Origin: Pseudocercospora fijiensis CIRAD86
Lineage: Eukaryota > Ascomycota > Dothideomycetes > Mycosphaerellales > Mycosphaerellaceae
Reading direction: 5' to 3'
Assembly: GCF_000340215.1 (NCBI RefSeq)
Contig: NW_006921540.1
Coordinates: 3,223,486-3,287,485 of the forward strand
Length of the DNA stretch: 64,000 nt
Shown: piece by piece, positions 48,546 to 58,286 of the stretch
Layout: the number at the start of each line of letters is the position of its first letter
Position numbering within the stretch: position 1 is the stretch's first letter
Program-made: the position numbers and the translations under genes
Notes under the pieces: generated by a model
Seen by the model: only the letters and a program-made list of their open reading frames with translations
Databases searched by the model: none
Told to the model about the DNA's origin: nothing

Positions 48546-48742
48546 TATAAGAAAGGTATGTTAGCAGGTAGATAGGGTGGTAGTAGGTATAGGTAGTATT
48601 CGATTAGGAACTAGGAGGAGAGGGAGGAAGGCAGGCTAGTTAGCCTACTACTAAGCGCTAAGCCCTACCTAAGGCATCGAGACCCTAGCTTTACTCGAGC
48701 CCGGTTACATACTAATCACGTATAACCTCTTTGGTCCTAATA
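48546..48742 (-). repeat. Gypsy 5' LTR
   Basis: 197 bp; followed by ATTAA target duplication. Its inner edge should hold the primer-binding site, which I could not assign to a tRNA. Confidence 0.92.
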
Positions 48743-50432
48743 ATTAAATTTAACGTTATATACGTCCGCTAAGGCCGTAGAAATAGTAGTAATTAAAGCC
48801 GTATCGTCGTCGTCTATGTTGCTAACCTAATTAACTAGTTTAAGCTCGTTCTCGTTAAACAGAAGATCTACGTTTCCTTTATTAGCGGCCTGCCGATACT
48901 CGTCGCTAATAGTAGGCTAGTTAGTAGGAGGGTTACGATTAAAGAAGGCCTTAAAGGGTGTTATCTTAATCGCTAAGTGCTACGTTAAATTGTAGATCCG
49001 TATAGCCTTAATAGATGCGGCAACCTAGCCTTTAAGACCTAGCTGTATCTTTATAGCGGCAATTCGCTTCTTAAGGACCCTATTCGCCTATTCTGTAAGG
49101 CCTTACGACTATAGATAGTATAGAGCGCCGTAAGCTATCTTAATGCTATAGGACTCGATTAGCTTCTTAGTAGCCCCCTTAAATTCTTTGCCGTTATCTG
49201 TTTAGCAGAGCTCTGCCTAGCTAGTAAAGGAGGCTAGGTCCTGTATACAGAATGCGATCTCTGAAGACTCCTTTATTGCTAAGGTATACGTCTTCGAGAA
49301 CTTAGTCTTATAGTCTTCAACGTATAGTATATAGATATAAGGACTATTAGGTATACTTAAGAAGTCGACAAGGTCTATTTAGATACGGCTAAGGACCTTA
49401 GAAGTGCGAATGTAGTCTAATAGAATACAGGTCTTCGAAGAAGGTGCCTAGCGAAGGAGGGTACACACTCGATAGTAGCGTAGCACTTCTTTAATATCCC
49501 TCTTTATTATATCTTAGAAGCGTATATTAATAAGTGCCTAGATAGGTCTACGCCTTCCGTAAGCTATTAAATAGTGCTTAGTCTTTAGAACCTAGAAGAT
49601 CTCGTACTCTTAAATAACCTATATAGCAGGCTTCCCTTCCTTCTTAATATACATTAATCGGCTCTTCTTAGTATTATAATAGAAGCGCCTTAAAGCCTAC
49701 CTTCTTTCTTAGTATTCCTACTCGCTTATCTCGTTATAGCGTAGCAACTTATCGACTAGTATTATAACCTATCGGATAATGCGTAAATAGCGCTCTCGAG
49801 TATAGCGTTTCCGAGTATTATCGTAGGTTCTCGAGAGATACGTAGCGAACTAGACTTCGGCGGAAACGTCGAATAGCTCGATATTTTACTACCTCTCGCC
49901 GCTAAGAAGAGTCGGAATAACGGTCTAAGGTGTTACTAGTCGTATAATAGGCCGTATTAGAGTATTGCGGTTACGGCGGAGGTTGTTAAGGCGGCCTTAT
50001 AGCGATAATAGACGAGGAAGAGGCATTATCGTTATTAGAAAGTAGTAGATTATCGCAAAGTCGATTTAGGCTTTATAACGCCGGAGGTTCTCGCTTAGTC
50101 GTACAATATCGTATAATGCTTATTTTTAGATAGGTTAACGCCTATATCTTATATATCGCTACTATAATAGTCCGGACTCTGTATTATTTAGTTATAGTAA
50201 TAGTTATAGTAGCGAAGGGTATAGTCGAGAATCGGCTTCGCGAAGGCCGAGCTACTAAATTCAACCTCGGAAATTGCCCTCCTTGCCTAGCAATACCGAG
50301 AACTACTAAAACAATACACTAGAGCGCTATACGGTAGATAGAATAGCGCCGATTTAATTAACTAAACTGCCGAGCTAAGATAGGCTCTATTTGATTAAAT
50401 TGTTAGACTAATAGGCTATATTTGACCTAATA

Positions 50433-50771
50433 AGCCTTAGGACCTATAGGCGATAACAGCTCCCGTAAGTTAACACTCTTTGTAACATTGCCGGCATAAT
50501 TCATCTCTGTAAGCTTATATATAAGGTTCGAACCAAAATCTTCCGCTACTACACCTAATCTGCGGAGAACTCTATTACTGTTAGGAGCAAGATAGACAGC
50601 GGCACCTAGCTCTAAGGCGAATTGTAATCGCTCGAAGATTTTCACATTATGTCCTCGTTGCCGCAACGCGATAGCTGCGGTAAGGCCGCTAATACTAGCA
50701 CTAGCAATTAGCACTGTAAGGACAGGATCGTTGTGTTTGTTGCCGCTATTCGTGGTTTCTGTACTATTCAA
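50433..50771 (-). pseudogene. N-terminal part of the same FAD monooxygenase, RIP-damaged
   Basis: The minus-strand frame gives VLTVLIASASISGLTAAI, RQRGHNVKIFERLQFALELG and APNSNRVLRRLGVVAEDFG, the N-terminal FAD-binding fold of the class A monooxygenase whose remainder is at 38377-40257. In the dinucleotide-binding loop two conserved Gly are Ser (AGT for GGT), each a G-to-A change. No in-frame ATG precedes the frame, so the start codon is probably lost as well. The frame stops inside the TIR of the inserted element at 50432. RIP thus leaked out of the transposon into the gene. Confidence 0.8.
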
Positions 50772-51155
50772 ATGTGGGCCGTTCGTTCTATTGTCATTTA
50801 TAGCAGGCTCAACCTAATATGAGTATTTCATCCTTAATTAGGAAATCAAAGTAGCAATGCAACTGTAGCTAGCAGCGATTAGGAATAGTAAATTACAGCC
50901 CTCACCTGCTCGAAGATAAAGACAAAGTAGCTAGTGTAATTCAGAGCACAGTGCCGCCTCTCCGCCGCAATATGCCTAGCTTATTCGTTTAGAGGTTAGT
51001 TCGGTCCCGGTAATTCTGCTTTCCTAGACGTTAGATAGAGCCTGCACTAGTCAGCGGCAACACGTTAGATGCTTCGGGTTGCGGCAGGCATTGGACGGTG
51101 CTCTATATATCGAGTACAAGTTGTAAAAGCTCGGGTCTACCGCTATCGGAAGCCC
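50772..51155. promoter_or_regulatory. monooxygenase-side half of a second split divergent promoter
   Basis: 384 bp between the monooxygenase start region and the Mutator-like element, ending in the target duplication CGGAAGCCC (51147-51155). Some TA-rich words suggest light RIP leakage. The other half is 54400-54690 next to the cupin gene. Confidence 0.55.
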
Positions 51156-51209
51156 CCCCGTCTCTTCCCTAAGCCCTAGCTACCTACCCGAGCCCTAGTA
51201 TAACCCGAG
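51156..51209 (+). repeat. MULE left TIR (RIP-mutated)
   Basis: 54 bp. Against the right TIR every difference is C in the right copy and T here. Confidence 0.95.
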
Positions 51210-54200
51210 GCTAGCACTATTATAGAATCGCCTCTATATTAATTTACGCCTAATATAGGCTGTTTCTATTCCTAGTTAGTATTATTAATAGGCGCGCAGC
51301 GCGTTACCTAGGAAGTCGCGCCTCGGATTCTACTACAAACCTAAAATCCGCATTTCTTCCCCCTTTTGTAGTAGATTGCCTAGTAACTATCGAAAATGGC
51401 TAAATCTCTACTATACGACGAGTTTCTCGATAATGTTATCGCCGGCGGCAGTAATAGTAGTAATAGCGTAGTAGCGGCGGCGGTAGTAGTAGAGGGCGCG
51501 GAAATAGTAGTAGAAGGCGCGGAAATAGTAGTAGAAGGCGCGCTCTCGGCGGCGGTAGATATTAAGTCGTAGGAAGAGGTTTAATTAGTCTCGGAGATAC
51601 GTATTCGAGGTTGTAGTCGCTTACTAAACCTACCTCGCGAGCGTATCGCTTTGTCTAATAATAGGTTAGTATCGCTACGGCCTTAGAAGCACCTATTCTC
51701 GAAGAAGGCGCGCCGCCGTAGACCTATACTACTCGAGTCTAAATTCAGGTCTTACTAGGCGCTAGTAGACTATATTAATAACTTTAGTAAGACGAAGAGG
51801 TACGAGTTTAAGCAATACAAGCCGTAGAAGAATAAGAATAGTGCTAAATACCGCTATTTGTAGGTATATAGTTGCTACGGACAGCTAAATAAGCGTACCT
51901 AGAAGAACGACGAGTCGATAAAGAAGAAGTCTCGGTTAAAGAAAATAGGTTATTAGTTCTACTTCTACGCGGTTGCTATCGACCTAAGCTAACCTAAAGG
52001 TTAGTAGCAAATCCGCTATTCTAGTAAGGATAGTTACTACTATTATAACTACGAGAAGGACGATATTGTTACTCTTACTATATACCGGACTCGCTCGAGA
52101 ACCGTCTAATTTCTCGAAGAATTAGAGCGACTATAGCACGCTCGGCTTCTAACCTCGAAGATTATAGCCTATTTCCGCGGTCGTAGTGTTATTCTTAAGC
52201 TACAAAACCTATATAATATTATATAGGCTCGTAATAGCAACGCACGCCGTAAGCGTAACTAGGTAGAGCGAATAATCGATTTACTAGACAAGAATAGTGT
52301 CTTCTATAAGATTTAAACTAACCCTAAGAACGGCTTAATTCGTTTAATAGTCGCTCTCTACCCTCGGTCGCTAGAAGCCTTTAAATATACGCTATATACT
52401 GTTCGTATCGACACTACCTATTCTACTAATATCTATAACCTCGAGCTCTTAGATATTGTCGCCGTAGGTCCTATAAACGACACGATTAAGCTCGGTATTA
52501 GCCTTATTAGACCGAAGCCTAATAAAGCCGATTTTATATAGCTATTAAAGGGTATAAAGAAGGGCCTCGAACAAGCCGGCTATACTATGCCTATTATTAT
52601 AGCAACTAATCGTAAGGACTTACTAATACAGGCTATTACGGACATCTTTCTAGAGGCTAAACATATATGCTACGAGTAGCACCTGTAGCAAGACATGCTC
52701 GCTCGAGTCCGCAAAGAACGAGGCTAGTTTAGTTAGATTAAGGCTAATAGTTGCTAGATAGACAGTCTAGCAACTAGCTAATTTCTGAAGCTATTTACTT
52801 ATACAATCTATAGTTAGTCCGAGGACGAGTTTAATAGCAACGTAAAGAAGCTCGACAACGTGTATCCTATATTTAAGGTCTATCTATATACTAATTAGTA
52901 GCGGTTTAAACGCAGTATTGTCGACTGCTAGACTAACGAAGTACTTTACTTTAGAACTAAGGCGACATTACGAGTTAAAGGTACATACGCACGTATTAAG
53001 TAATAGCTTAACTATAGCAGCCGCTACGATATCTTTACCCTCTTCGAGAGCCTAATTAATTAGTAGGTAGAAGGTTACGACCGACGGCGAGTCGCTCTTA
53101 CTAAGAACCTAAAGCGGTATAATAAGGCACTTATTAGTCCCTTCTAGGCGAGTGTATCTCGCATTGTTAGCGACTATTGCCTTCTATAAGTAAAGGCTCT
53201 TTATATACGAGCTATTACCCTTCTAAAGACTACGACTAACGAGAATAGTAATAAGATTAAGCACTCGGCCTTCTCGTATAGCTATCCGTAGTGCCGCTAT
53301 AACGACTATCTTAGCAAGACTTATAGTTATCCGTATCTATACGATATTATAAAGCTTCTTAAGATAGGCGGAAGCCGTGCTATACTATTGCCGAGCTACT
53401 TCTACGCTTACTAGCTTATCGACTTCTATAGGACCGTCCGGCTTCGAGAGCTAGAGATTATATATAGCAACTAGAAGCTATTAACTAGCGGCGCTACTCT
53501 ATATATAACAAAGCGCGCCTTAACGGCTCGAGAGTTAGACGACTTAAATACCGGTACTATTGCTAAGAAGCAGAAGATAGCGATAGCAAGGACCGCTAAA
53601 TTTACACTTAAGCCTAGCGTATCGCTTACTTAGTTAAGAACGACTATTAAGCACTATAAGTACGTAAAGAGCTAATGCCGTACTTAATAGTGTCCTTGCT
53701 AGAAGGCTAATCGAGCCTATAGCTCTACTTACTATCTAAGCGGCTTCGAGTACTATAATCTATAAGTCGAGTCTTTACTTCTAACCGCTCCGGAGCTACC
53801 TTCTAAGCTAGATTAACTTCGCCGAGAGATTAAGGACCTCCGAGTACGTAAGAACTAACGTCTATAGTTAGAAGAATAGTAGGCAAGATAATAGGCTAAA
53901 TATAACCGCTAGTAGGCGGCGTTCTATAAGTAACAACGATAGCAGGCTGCTTAGTAACAGCACTACCGCTAGCAGTTATCGCTTATATAGCTAGTATAGC
54001 AGGTAATAAGCCCTCTATACTATAGTATCCTATAGCAATAGCACTATTAGTTTACTTAATAGCAGTATTATATACAATAGCTAGGTAGTTAGTAGCTAAG
54101 AGATTAGTATAAGCTAGCATATGCTGTATTACGTAGTTACAAGGCGGCAGGTCGTAACCCGCTTAGAAACGAGTAGATAGAGTGCTAACAACGTTAATAA

Positions 54201-54336
54201 CACCTTACTTTTTGCTATACTACTGTTTTACTAACAATCTTTGGCTTTATGTTTGGTTGCCCGGCTAGCGGGGCCTGCAGCGACGCGATTATCCGCTTCT
54301 ATACGCGATTTTGTATGGAACAGCCGATCTCGAAAT

Positions 54337-54390
54337 CTCGGGTTATGCTGGGGCTCGGGTGGGTAGCTGGGGCTCGGGGAAGAGACGGGG
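54337..54390 (-). repeat. MULE right TIR (unmutated)
   Basis: 54 bp, GC-rich, apparently free of RIP; followed by CGGAAGCCC. Confidence 0.95.
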
Positions 54391-54399
54391 CGGAAGCCC

Positions 54400-54690
54400 A
54401 CCGGAAGCTGAGCTGGCCTGCAAGTACGCACCAGATACTCGGTGCAATTGTCTAACGAAAGAGCAGAGCGGCATTAGGACATTCGCTGCCGTATAAGCGG
54501 TTGTCAGAGGTCATCTTACCCTATTACACCTAGAAATGTCTGCAGAATAGCTCGGTATTCCGGGTTAGAACTGTACCGTTGGCATTGCTATCCAGCATAG
54601 CTTCGAAAAGTCCTATCCAAGCGAATGCCTCGAATTTTCAAATAACGCGCCGACAACCATTGAATCGTTCTAAACGTACCGAGAGAGAAG
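54400..54690 (+). promoter_or_regulatory. cupin-side half of the split divergent promoter
   Basis: 291 bp between the MULE target duplication and the cupin ATG. Without the MULE the monooxygenase and cupin would be divergent with about 0.68 kb between them. Confidence 0.5.
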
Positions 54691-55284
54691 ATGTCACCAA
54701 GCACGAGCGGCACAAAGACGTTGCCCGATAACCACCTTCCAAGGCCTAAGCGTTACATCACCACCCACAATCAAGATGCAGCTGCAACGTTTCCCGAACT
54801 CGAGCCCGAGCTGCCCCGGGAAGAGGTTGGAGGTGCAAAGGGCGGCGTAGCCGAAGATCGCTTCTCTCTCGCGTACGCCACGAATCAAGTCCCGGTGCAG
54901 TTAAGCTCGGACAAAGATGTCGAGCTGTATCAACAATTCCTCGAGAAGAAGCCAGGAATCACGACTCGTGGTGGTACTGTTCTGCGATATGTAGATCTTG
55001 CCCCAGGAGACACATCTCCCATGCACCGAACAGTAAGTCTGGATTATGGTGTAGTCTTAGAGGGACAAGTTGAGGCAATCATGGACTCCGGCGAGACCAG
55101 GCTCCTCAATAGAGGTGATATTGTGGTGCAAAGAGCGACGATGCATGCTTGGAGAAATGTCAGCAAGACCGAGTGGGCGCGGATGCTGTATGTACTCTAG
55201 GAGGCGCAACTAGTGACATTGCCGAACGGAAGCACTCTCGGAGAGGACTATGGCTCAATACAAGGCGTGCGGGCTTCAACTTGA
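54691..55284 (+). CDS. cupin-domain protein, with an in-frame TAG near the C-terminus
   Basis: From the ATG at 54691 the frame runs 169 residues to TAG at 55198-55200. The same frame then stays open for 27 more codons to TGA at 55282-55284, with a plausible C-terminus (EAQLVTLPNGSTLGEDYGSI). The TAG could be a mutated CAG. The cupin barrel is recognisable: LRYVDLAPGDTSPMHRTVSLDYGVVLEGQVEA is motif 1 (His and Glu ligand region) and GDIVVQRATMHAWRN is motif 2 (His). Fungal small cupins of this type, often in secondary-metabolite clusters, act as decarboxylases, cyclases or dioxygenases, so the reaction is open. It starts divergently from the broken monooxygenase. Truncation after residue 169 keeps the metal-binding barrel and may be tolerated. 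Confidence 0.7.
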
Positions 55285-55901
55285 ATTGGGCGAAAAGGAT
55301 TCCCGCAGCTCAAGTATTCTTATGGAGGATAGGAAAGTCGGTCTCGTAATCGTGGGCGCGCGGAGTGCGGACTGGCATTGAAGCCGCAACGCCTGCAGAT
55401 AATGGTGATCTGGTTCATTTTCAGACGCATGGTGGAGGCTCGAAGTACTTGGAGGCGTGTATATCGACCGTTGCACTCAATGTCTCGTCTTCGACCTCTT
55501 GGTTCCTAGTTCTGCTGTCTTGACCAATGGGTCTTCAGGCCGAGGCTTCGCGCGTAAGGTAGCCGTAATACTCGGTAGGTCGATGTCGATGGGTATCAAT
55601 GTGATGAGACTCGATGAGTGAAGAGGGTGGTAGTAATGGTGATGATGATGACGAATAATAGACAGGCAATTTATTAGAGGTGCAGCTTTCCATAGGTTCT
55701 AAAGTTGGATCCATCCTTGCATACACATCTCACGCCAACCGCCGACAAACAACCAGCTCGAGTACAAGTGTCGTGACTCGTCGCCGTGGAACACAACCTT
55801 GTCGCCCGGGAGAAGAAGACCGAGAGCTGACCCTGGGAGAGCCACACGGTCAGATGCGTAGGCTTAGTGCAGCATAGGACGACCGCCATGATACACGTTC
55901 A
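55285..55901. other. intergenic region upstream of the glycosyltransferase-like gene
   Basis: No gene is supported. It includes a short run of GAT/GATG repeats near 55634-55650. It should hold the glycosyltransferase-like promoter. Confidence 0.4.
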
Positions 55902-58286
55902 ATGCCTCTGCGTCCTCGAACGCCGATAGCAGCGACCCCCAGCGATCGCCAGCGGCCAAGCATGTCGGCGCGCTCGCGTCTGGCCTTGAAAGATGAAGAG
56001 CTCGGCAAGCGCGACGACGACTGGAAGCCACGACATATGCACGCTCAATCGCCGACGATAGCGCCATACCTGCCCTGGCGGTGGAGGAAGAAACGGCTGC
56101 TGGCAGTCGTTGCCGTTGCTCTGATCATATGGGCGTTGCATTACGTGCCGCAAAGTCTTACCTTGCGCAGTGGGCAGGAGCAGGAGCAGGAGCAAGTGTC
56201 GTCCCATGCGAACAACATACCCTCGTACCGCGTACATGAGGGCTACGATGCAGTGAGAGCGCGCGAGCCCAAGGGCGCGCCTCCCAAAGAGGAGAATGAA
56301 GATGGAGCGGAGGATGCAGCAGTGAAGCATTACTACAATGGCGTGGTGAGATTCTATAGGCTGGGCGCAAGCCTCCAGAAGGTGTCGCGCACCATGGGCA
56401 TGTACCCGCAGAACCGCAACGTACTGTTCGTGGCATCGTCGCTGAAGAGCTTGGCCAATCTTATACCCATGGCGTGCGAGATGGCCAGGCTCGATCGCAA
56501 CTACGTGCATGTCGCAGTCTTCGGCAGGAGTACCATCTCTCTTGACGAGCTTATGGAGGTGAACGGCGTCACGTACGAGAGTTGCAGTGCATATTGGCAC
56601 GATGCGCGTGGCGATTATGCCGAATTCAGCTCAGACGCGAGAGCAGAGTCTGCTGTCAGAGGTGCTCTCAAACACATCCAGGATTACATGCACCCGCAGG
56701 TCATCATCATGGACGACAGCAACAAAGAGGAGGCGTATTTCACAAAAGCGATGCGCTTCAAGGCAGAAGCTATGGACAAGCCTTTGATTGAAATACCATC
56801 TGGAAAGTACGCAAACTGGTTGTGGATGACCAAACTAAGCGCTGCAAGTCTCGTTCATTGGCATAAGCCAGTGATCGATATCGTGATTCAGGCGCCGATG
56901 GAGAGCTCGGGAAGCTTGATTCGACTCTTGCAAAGTCTCACGAACGCCGATTACAGTGGTCTGAAAATGCCAAGACTTACGATTGAGCTGCCTTCCAAGA
57001 TCGAGCACTATGTCCAGAAATATCTCGAAGACAACTTCCAGTGGCCACCAGGAAAGCAATCGCACAGGCATCCAAGCCTTCTCACAGTCCGGCATCGCAT
57101 ACCATCCTCGCGCCTGAGTACCGAAATGGCCTCGCTGAGGTTTGTGGAGTCATTCTACCCAAGCAAGAGACTCGACCACAACCTTCTAGTACTGTCGCCA
57201 CAAGTAGAGATTAGCCCTCTATTTCTACAATATCTACATTACACGCTCTTAGAATACCGGTACCAAGGTCCTTACGCATCCTCGGGCTCCGAGAATCTCG
57301 TCGGTATATCTTTGGATGTGCCCAGCTCCTCCCTCAATGGCAAGTCTGATTTTGTGGTGCCCAAGGTGTCGAACATGAGCTACGGCAAGTTTGAGGAGGA
57401 AGAACAAGTAAACATGGACGATCCGGCGCCTTTTATTTACCAGAGTCCCACCTCGACCGCGACTTTGATATTCGGAGACAAGTGGATGGAATTTCACGAC
57501 TTCCTATCTTGGCGCGTGAAAGCGACACACACAGGCAAAGCCGTGAAATCCAAAAAATTCGTGTCGGAGAGACAGCCGTCTTGGGCAGAGTTCTTGCTTG
57601 AGCTTATGTGGGCGCGCAATTGGTTTGTACTGCATCCTGCGTCCACTTTTGTCACTGTGCACAACGAGATGGCACAGATACCGGAGGAATTCTTGCGATC
57701 TCCTCAAGACAGCAAAGCAACGGATACGCCGATTAAACCTGCGCATCCGGAGGAAGAACCTTATCTGCTATCTCCGGAGCAACCAGTCCTGACCGAACAC
57801 CTTGAAGCCGACCCAACCCGTACCTTGATGCCGCTACATCAAATGCTACCCTTCAGCGGAGAGCTGCAGGAACCAGCGCAACTACCTGCGGTGGCCTTCA
57901 ACGGCGGCTTCTCTGAGATGTATACACTTGGCGACCACATTGAAGACTATGTCACACAATTCCGAAAGTCGTTCGGTGGATGTCAAGGCGAGGCGGTCAC
58001 GAGGCCGCGGATTATCGAGGACGGAAAGGCAGACGATTTGTTCTGCTTGGAAGGACAAGACATGAAATTTGCAGACGAGTACCAGCCCGAAGAAGACACG
58101 GATGAGCAAGTCGCTCAGGAAATACTGGACGGCACGATAGACTACAGTGACGAGGACGAGGATTCAACTGCCACTATCGGCGCCACGCACGCCACCACCT
58201 CGACGCAAACGGCGAAGGCAAAAGATGGGGGATCCGCCAAAGCAAAGGTGCCGGAGACCAAACCGAAGGGCAAAGGCGATGGCTGA
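55902..58286 (+). CDS. type II membrane protein, putative glycosyltransferase
   Basis: A single exon of 794 residues. A cytoplasmic N-tail of about 65 residues is followed by basic WRWRKKR and one membrane anchor (LLAVVAVALIIWALHY, about residues 66-82), then a lumenal stem and a large domain. This is the topology of Golgi glycosyltransferases. The lumenal part has blocks VLFVASSLKSLANLIPMACE, VIIMDDSNKEEAYF, IDIVIQAPMESSGSLIRLLQSL and LTIELPSKIEHYVQKYL that resemble the fungal glycosyltransferase-2-like family, though I cannot point to a certain DXD. The C-terminal ~150 residues are acidic, then Thr/Lys-rich and low in complexity. Donor and acceptor are unknown. No relation to the broken cluster is evident. 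Confidence 0.65.
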   Translation: MPLRPRTPIAATPSDRQRPSMSARSRLALKDEELGKRDDDWKPRHMHAQSPTIAPYLPWRWRKKRLLAVVAVALIIWALHYVPQSLTLRSGQEQEQEQVSSHANNIPSYRVHEGYDAVRAREPKGAPPKEENEDGAEDAAVKHYYNGVVRFYRLGASLQKVSRTMGMYPQNRNVLFVASSLKSLANLIPMACEMARLDRNYVHVAVFGRSTISLDELMEVNGVTYESCSAYWHDARGDYAEFSSDARAESAVRGALKHIQDYMHPQVIIMDDSNKEEAYFTKAMRFKAEAMDKPLIEIPSGKYANWLWMTKLSAASLVHWHKPVIDIVIQAPMESSGSLIRLLQSLTNADYSGLKMPRLTIELPSKIEHYVQKYLEDNFQWPPGKQSHRHPSLLTVRHRIPSSRLSTEMASLRFVESFYPSKRLDHNLLVLSPQVEISPLFLQYLHYTLLEYRYQGPYASSGSENLVGISLDVPSSSLNGKSDFVVPKVSNMSYGKFEEEEQVNMDDPAPFIYQSPTSTATLIFGDKWMEFHDFLSWRVKATHTGKAVKSKKFVSERQPSWAEFLLELMWARNWFVLHPASTFVTVHNEMAQIPEEFLRSPQDSKATDTPIKPAHPEEEPYLLSPEQPVLTEHLEADPTRTLMPLHQMLPFSGELQEPAQLPAVAFNGGFSEMYTLGDHIEDYVTQFRKSFGGCQGEAVTRPRIIEDGKADDLFCLEGQDMKFADEYQPEEDTDEQVAQEILDGTIDYSDEDEDSTATIGATHATTSTQTAKAKDGGSAKAKVPETKPKGKGDG

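Larger units (their letters stand above)
41607..48742 (-). mobile_element. full-length RIP-inactivated Ty3/Gypsy LTR retrotransposon, nested
   Basis: Bounded by ATTAA target duplications (41602-41606 and 48743-48747) and by 197-bp LTRs. Transcription is leftwards. A Gag CCHC knuckle relic is at about 47050-47091; reverse transcriptase follows (best frame 45896-46297, with PILFVLKKDSSLRLCINYRGLN and LDIKDAYYRIRIRKGDK; the catalytic box near 45740 is altered to YLDN), then RNase H and integrase to about 43.3 kb. RT before integrase defines Gypsy. A purine-rich AGAAGGGAAG-type tract precedes the left (3') LTR. Stops are nearly all TAG, from RIP. Confidence 0.92.
40260..50432 (-). mobile_element. 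TIR element with retroviral-type integrase ORF, interrupted by Gypsy
   Basis: The ends are imperfect inverted repeats: TATTTGGTCAAATAGGGC at 40260 and, reverse-complemented from 50432, TATTAGGTCAAATATAGC. The differences are mostly RIP-type. Without the inner Gypsy the element is about 3.0 kb. The minus-strand frame, broken by TAG codons, shows an integrase core: IDLVDF region near 49365, TDNGKEF (49181-49200) and a Glu in GLTE (near 49091), i.e. D, D and E with retrovirus-like spacing. The C-terminal part resumes left of the Gypsy (41.6-40.9 kb, e.g. RVAIPKRYRIVSSPRS, KRREDDDSN). No reverse transcriptase is seen outside the Gypsy. Integrase plus TIRs suggests a Ginger-type cut-and-paste element. 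The target duplication is not certain (ACCCT against AGCCT). Confidence 0.65.
51156..54390 (+). mobile_element. RIP-inactivated Mutator-like element (MULE)
   Basis: A 3235-bp element with 54-bp terminal inverted repeats (51156-51209 and 54337-54390, starting CCCCGTCTCTTCCC) and a perfect 9-bp target duplication CGGAAGCCC (51147-51155, 54391-54399), the hallmark of Mutator elements. The plus-strand frame starts with an ATG at 51396 (MAKSLLYDEFLDNVIAGG) and, with TAG stops, shows a FAR1-like N-terminal region, a transposase core (VRIDTTYSTNIYNLELLDIV near 52400) and a Cys/His-type motif near 53292 (CRYNDYLSKTYSYPYLYDI), then a Gln-rich tail. The left TIR and body are RIP-mutated; the last ~150 bp including the right TIR are not. 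Confidence 0.92.

Noticed and set aside
40255..50437. A 5-bp target duplication (ACCCT/AGCCT) for the outer TIR element
   Set aside because: The mismatch is C/G, which RIP does not make, and the TIR edge is uncertain by one or two bases. I do not claim it.
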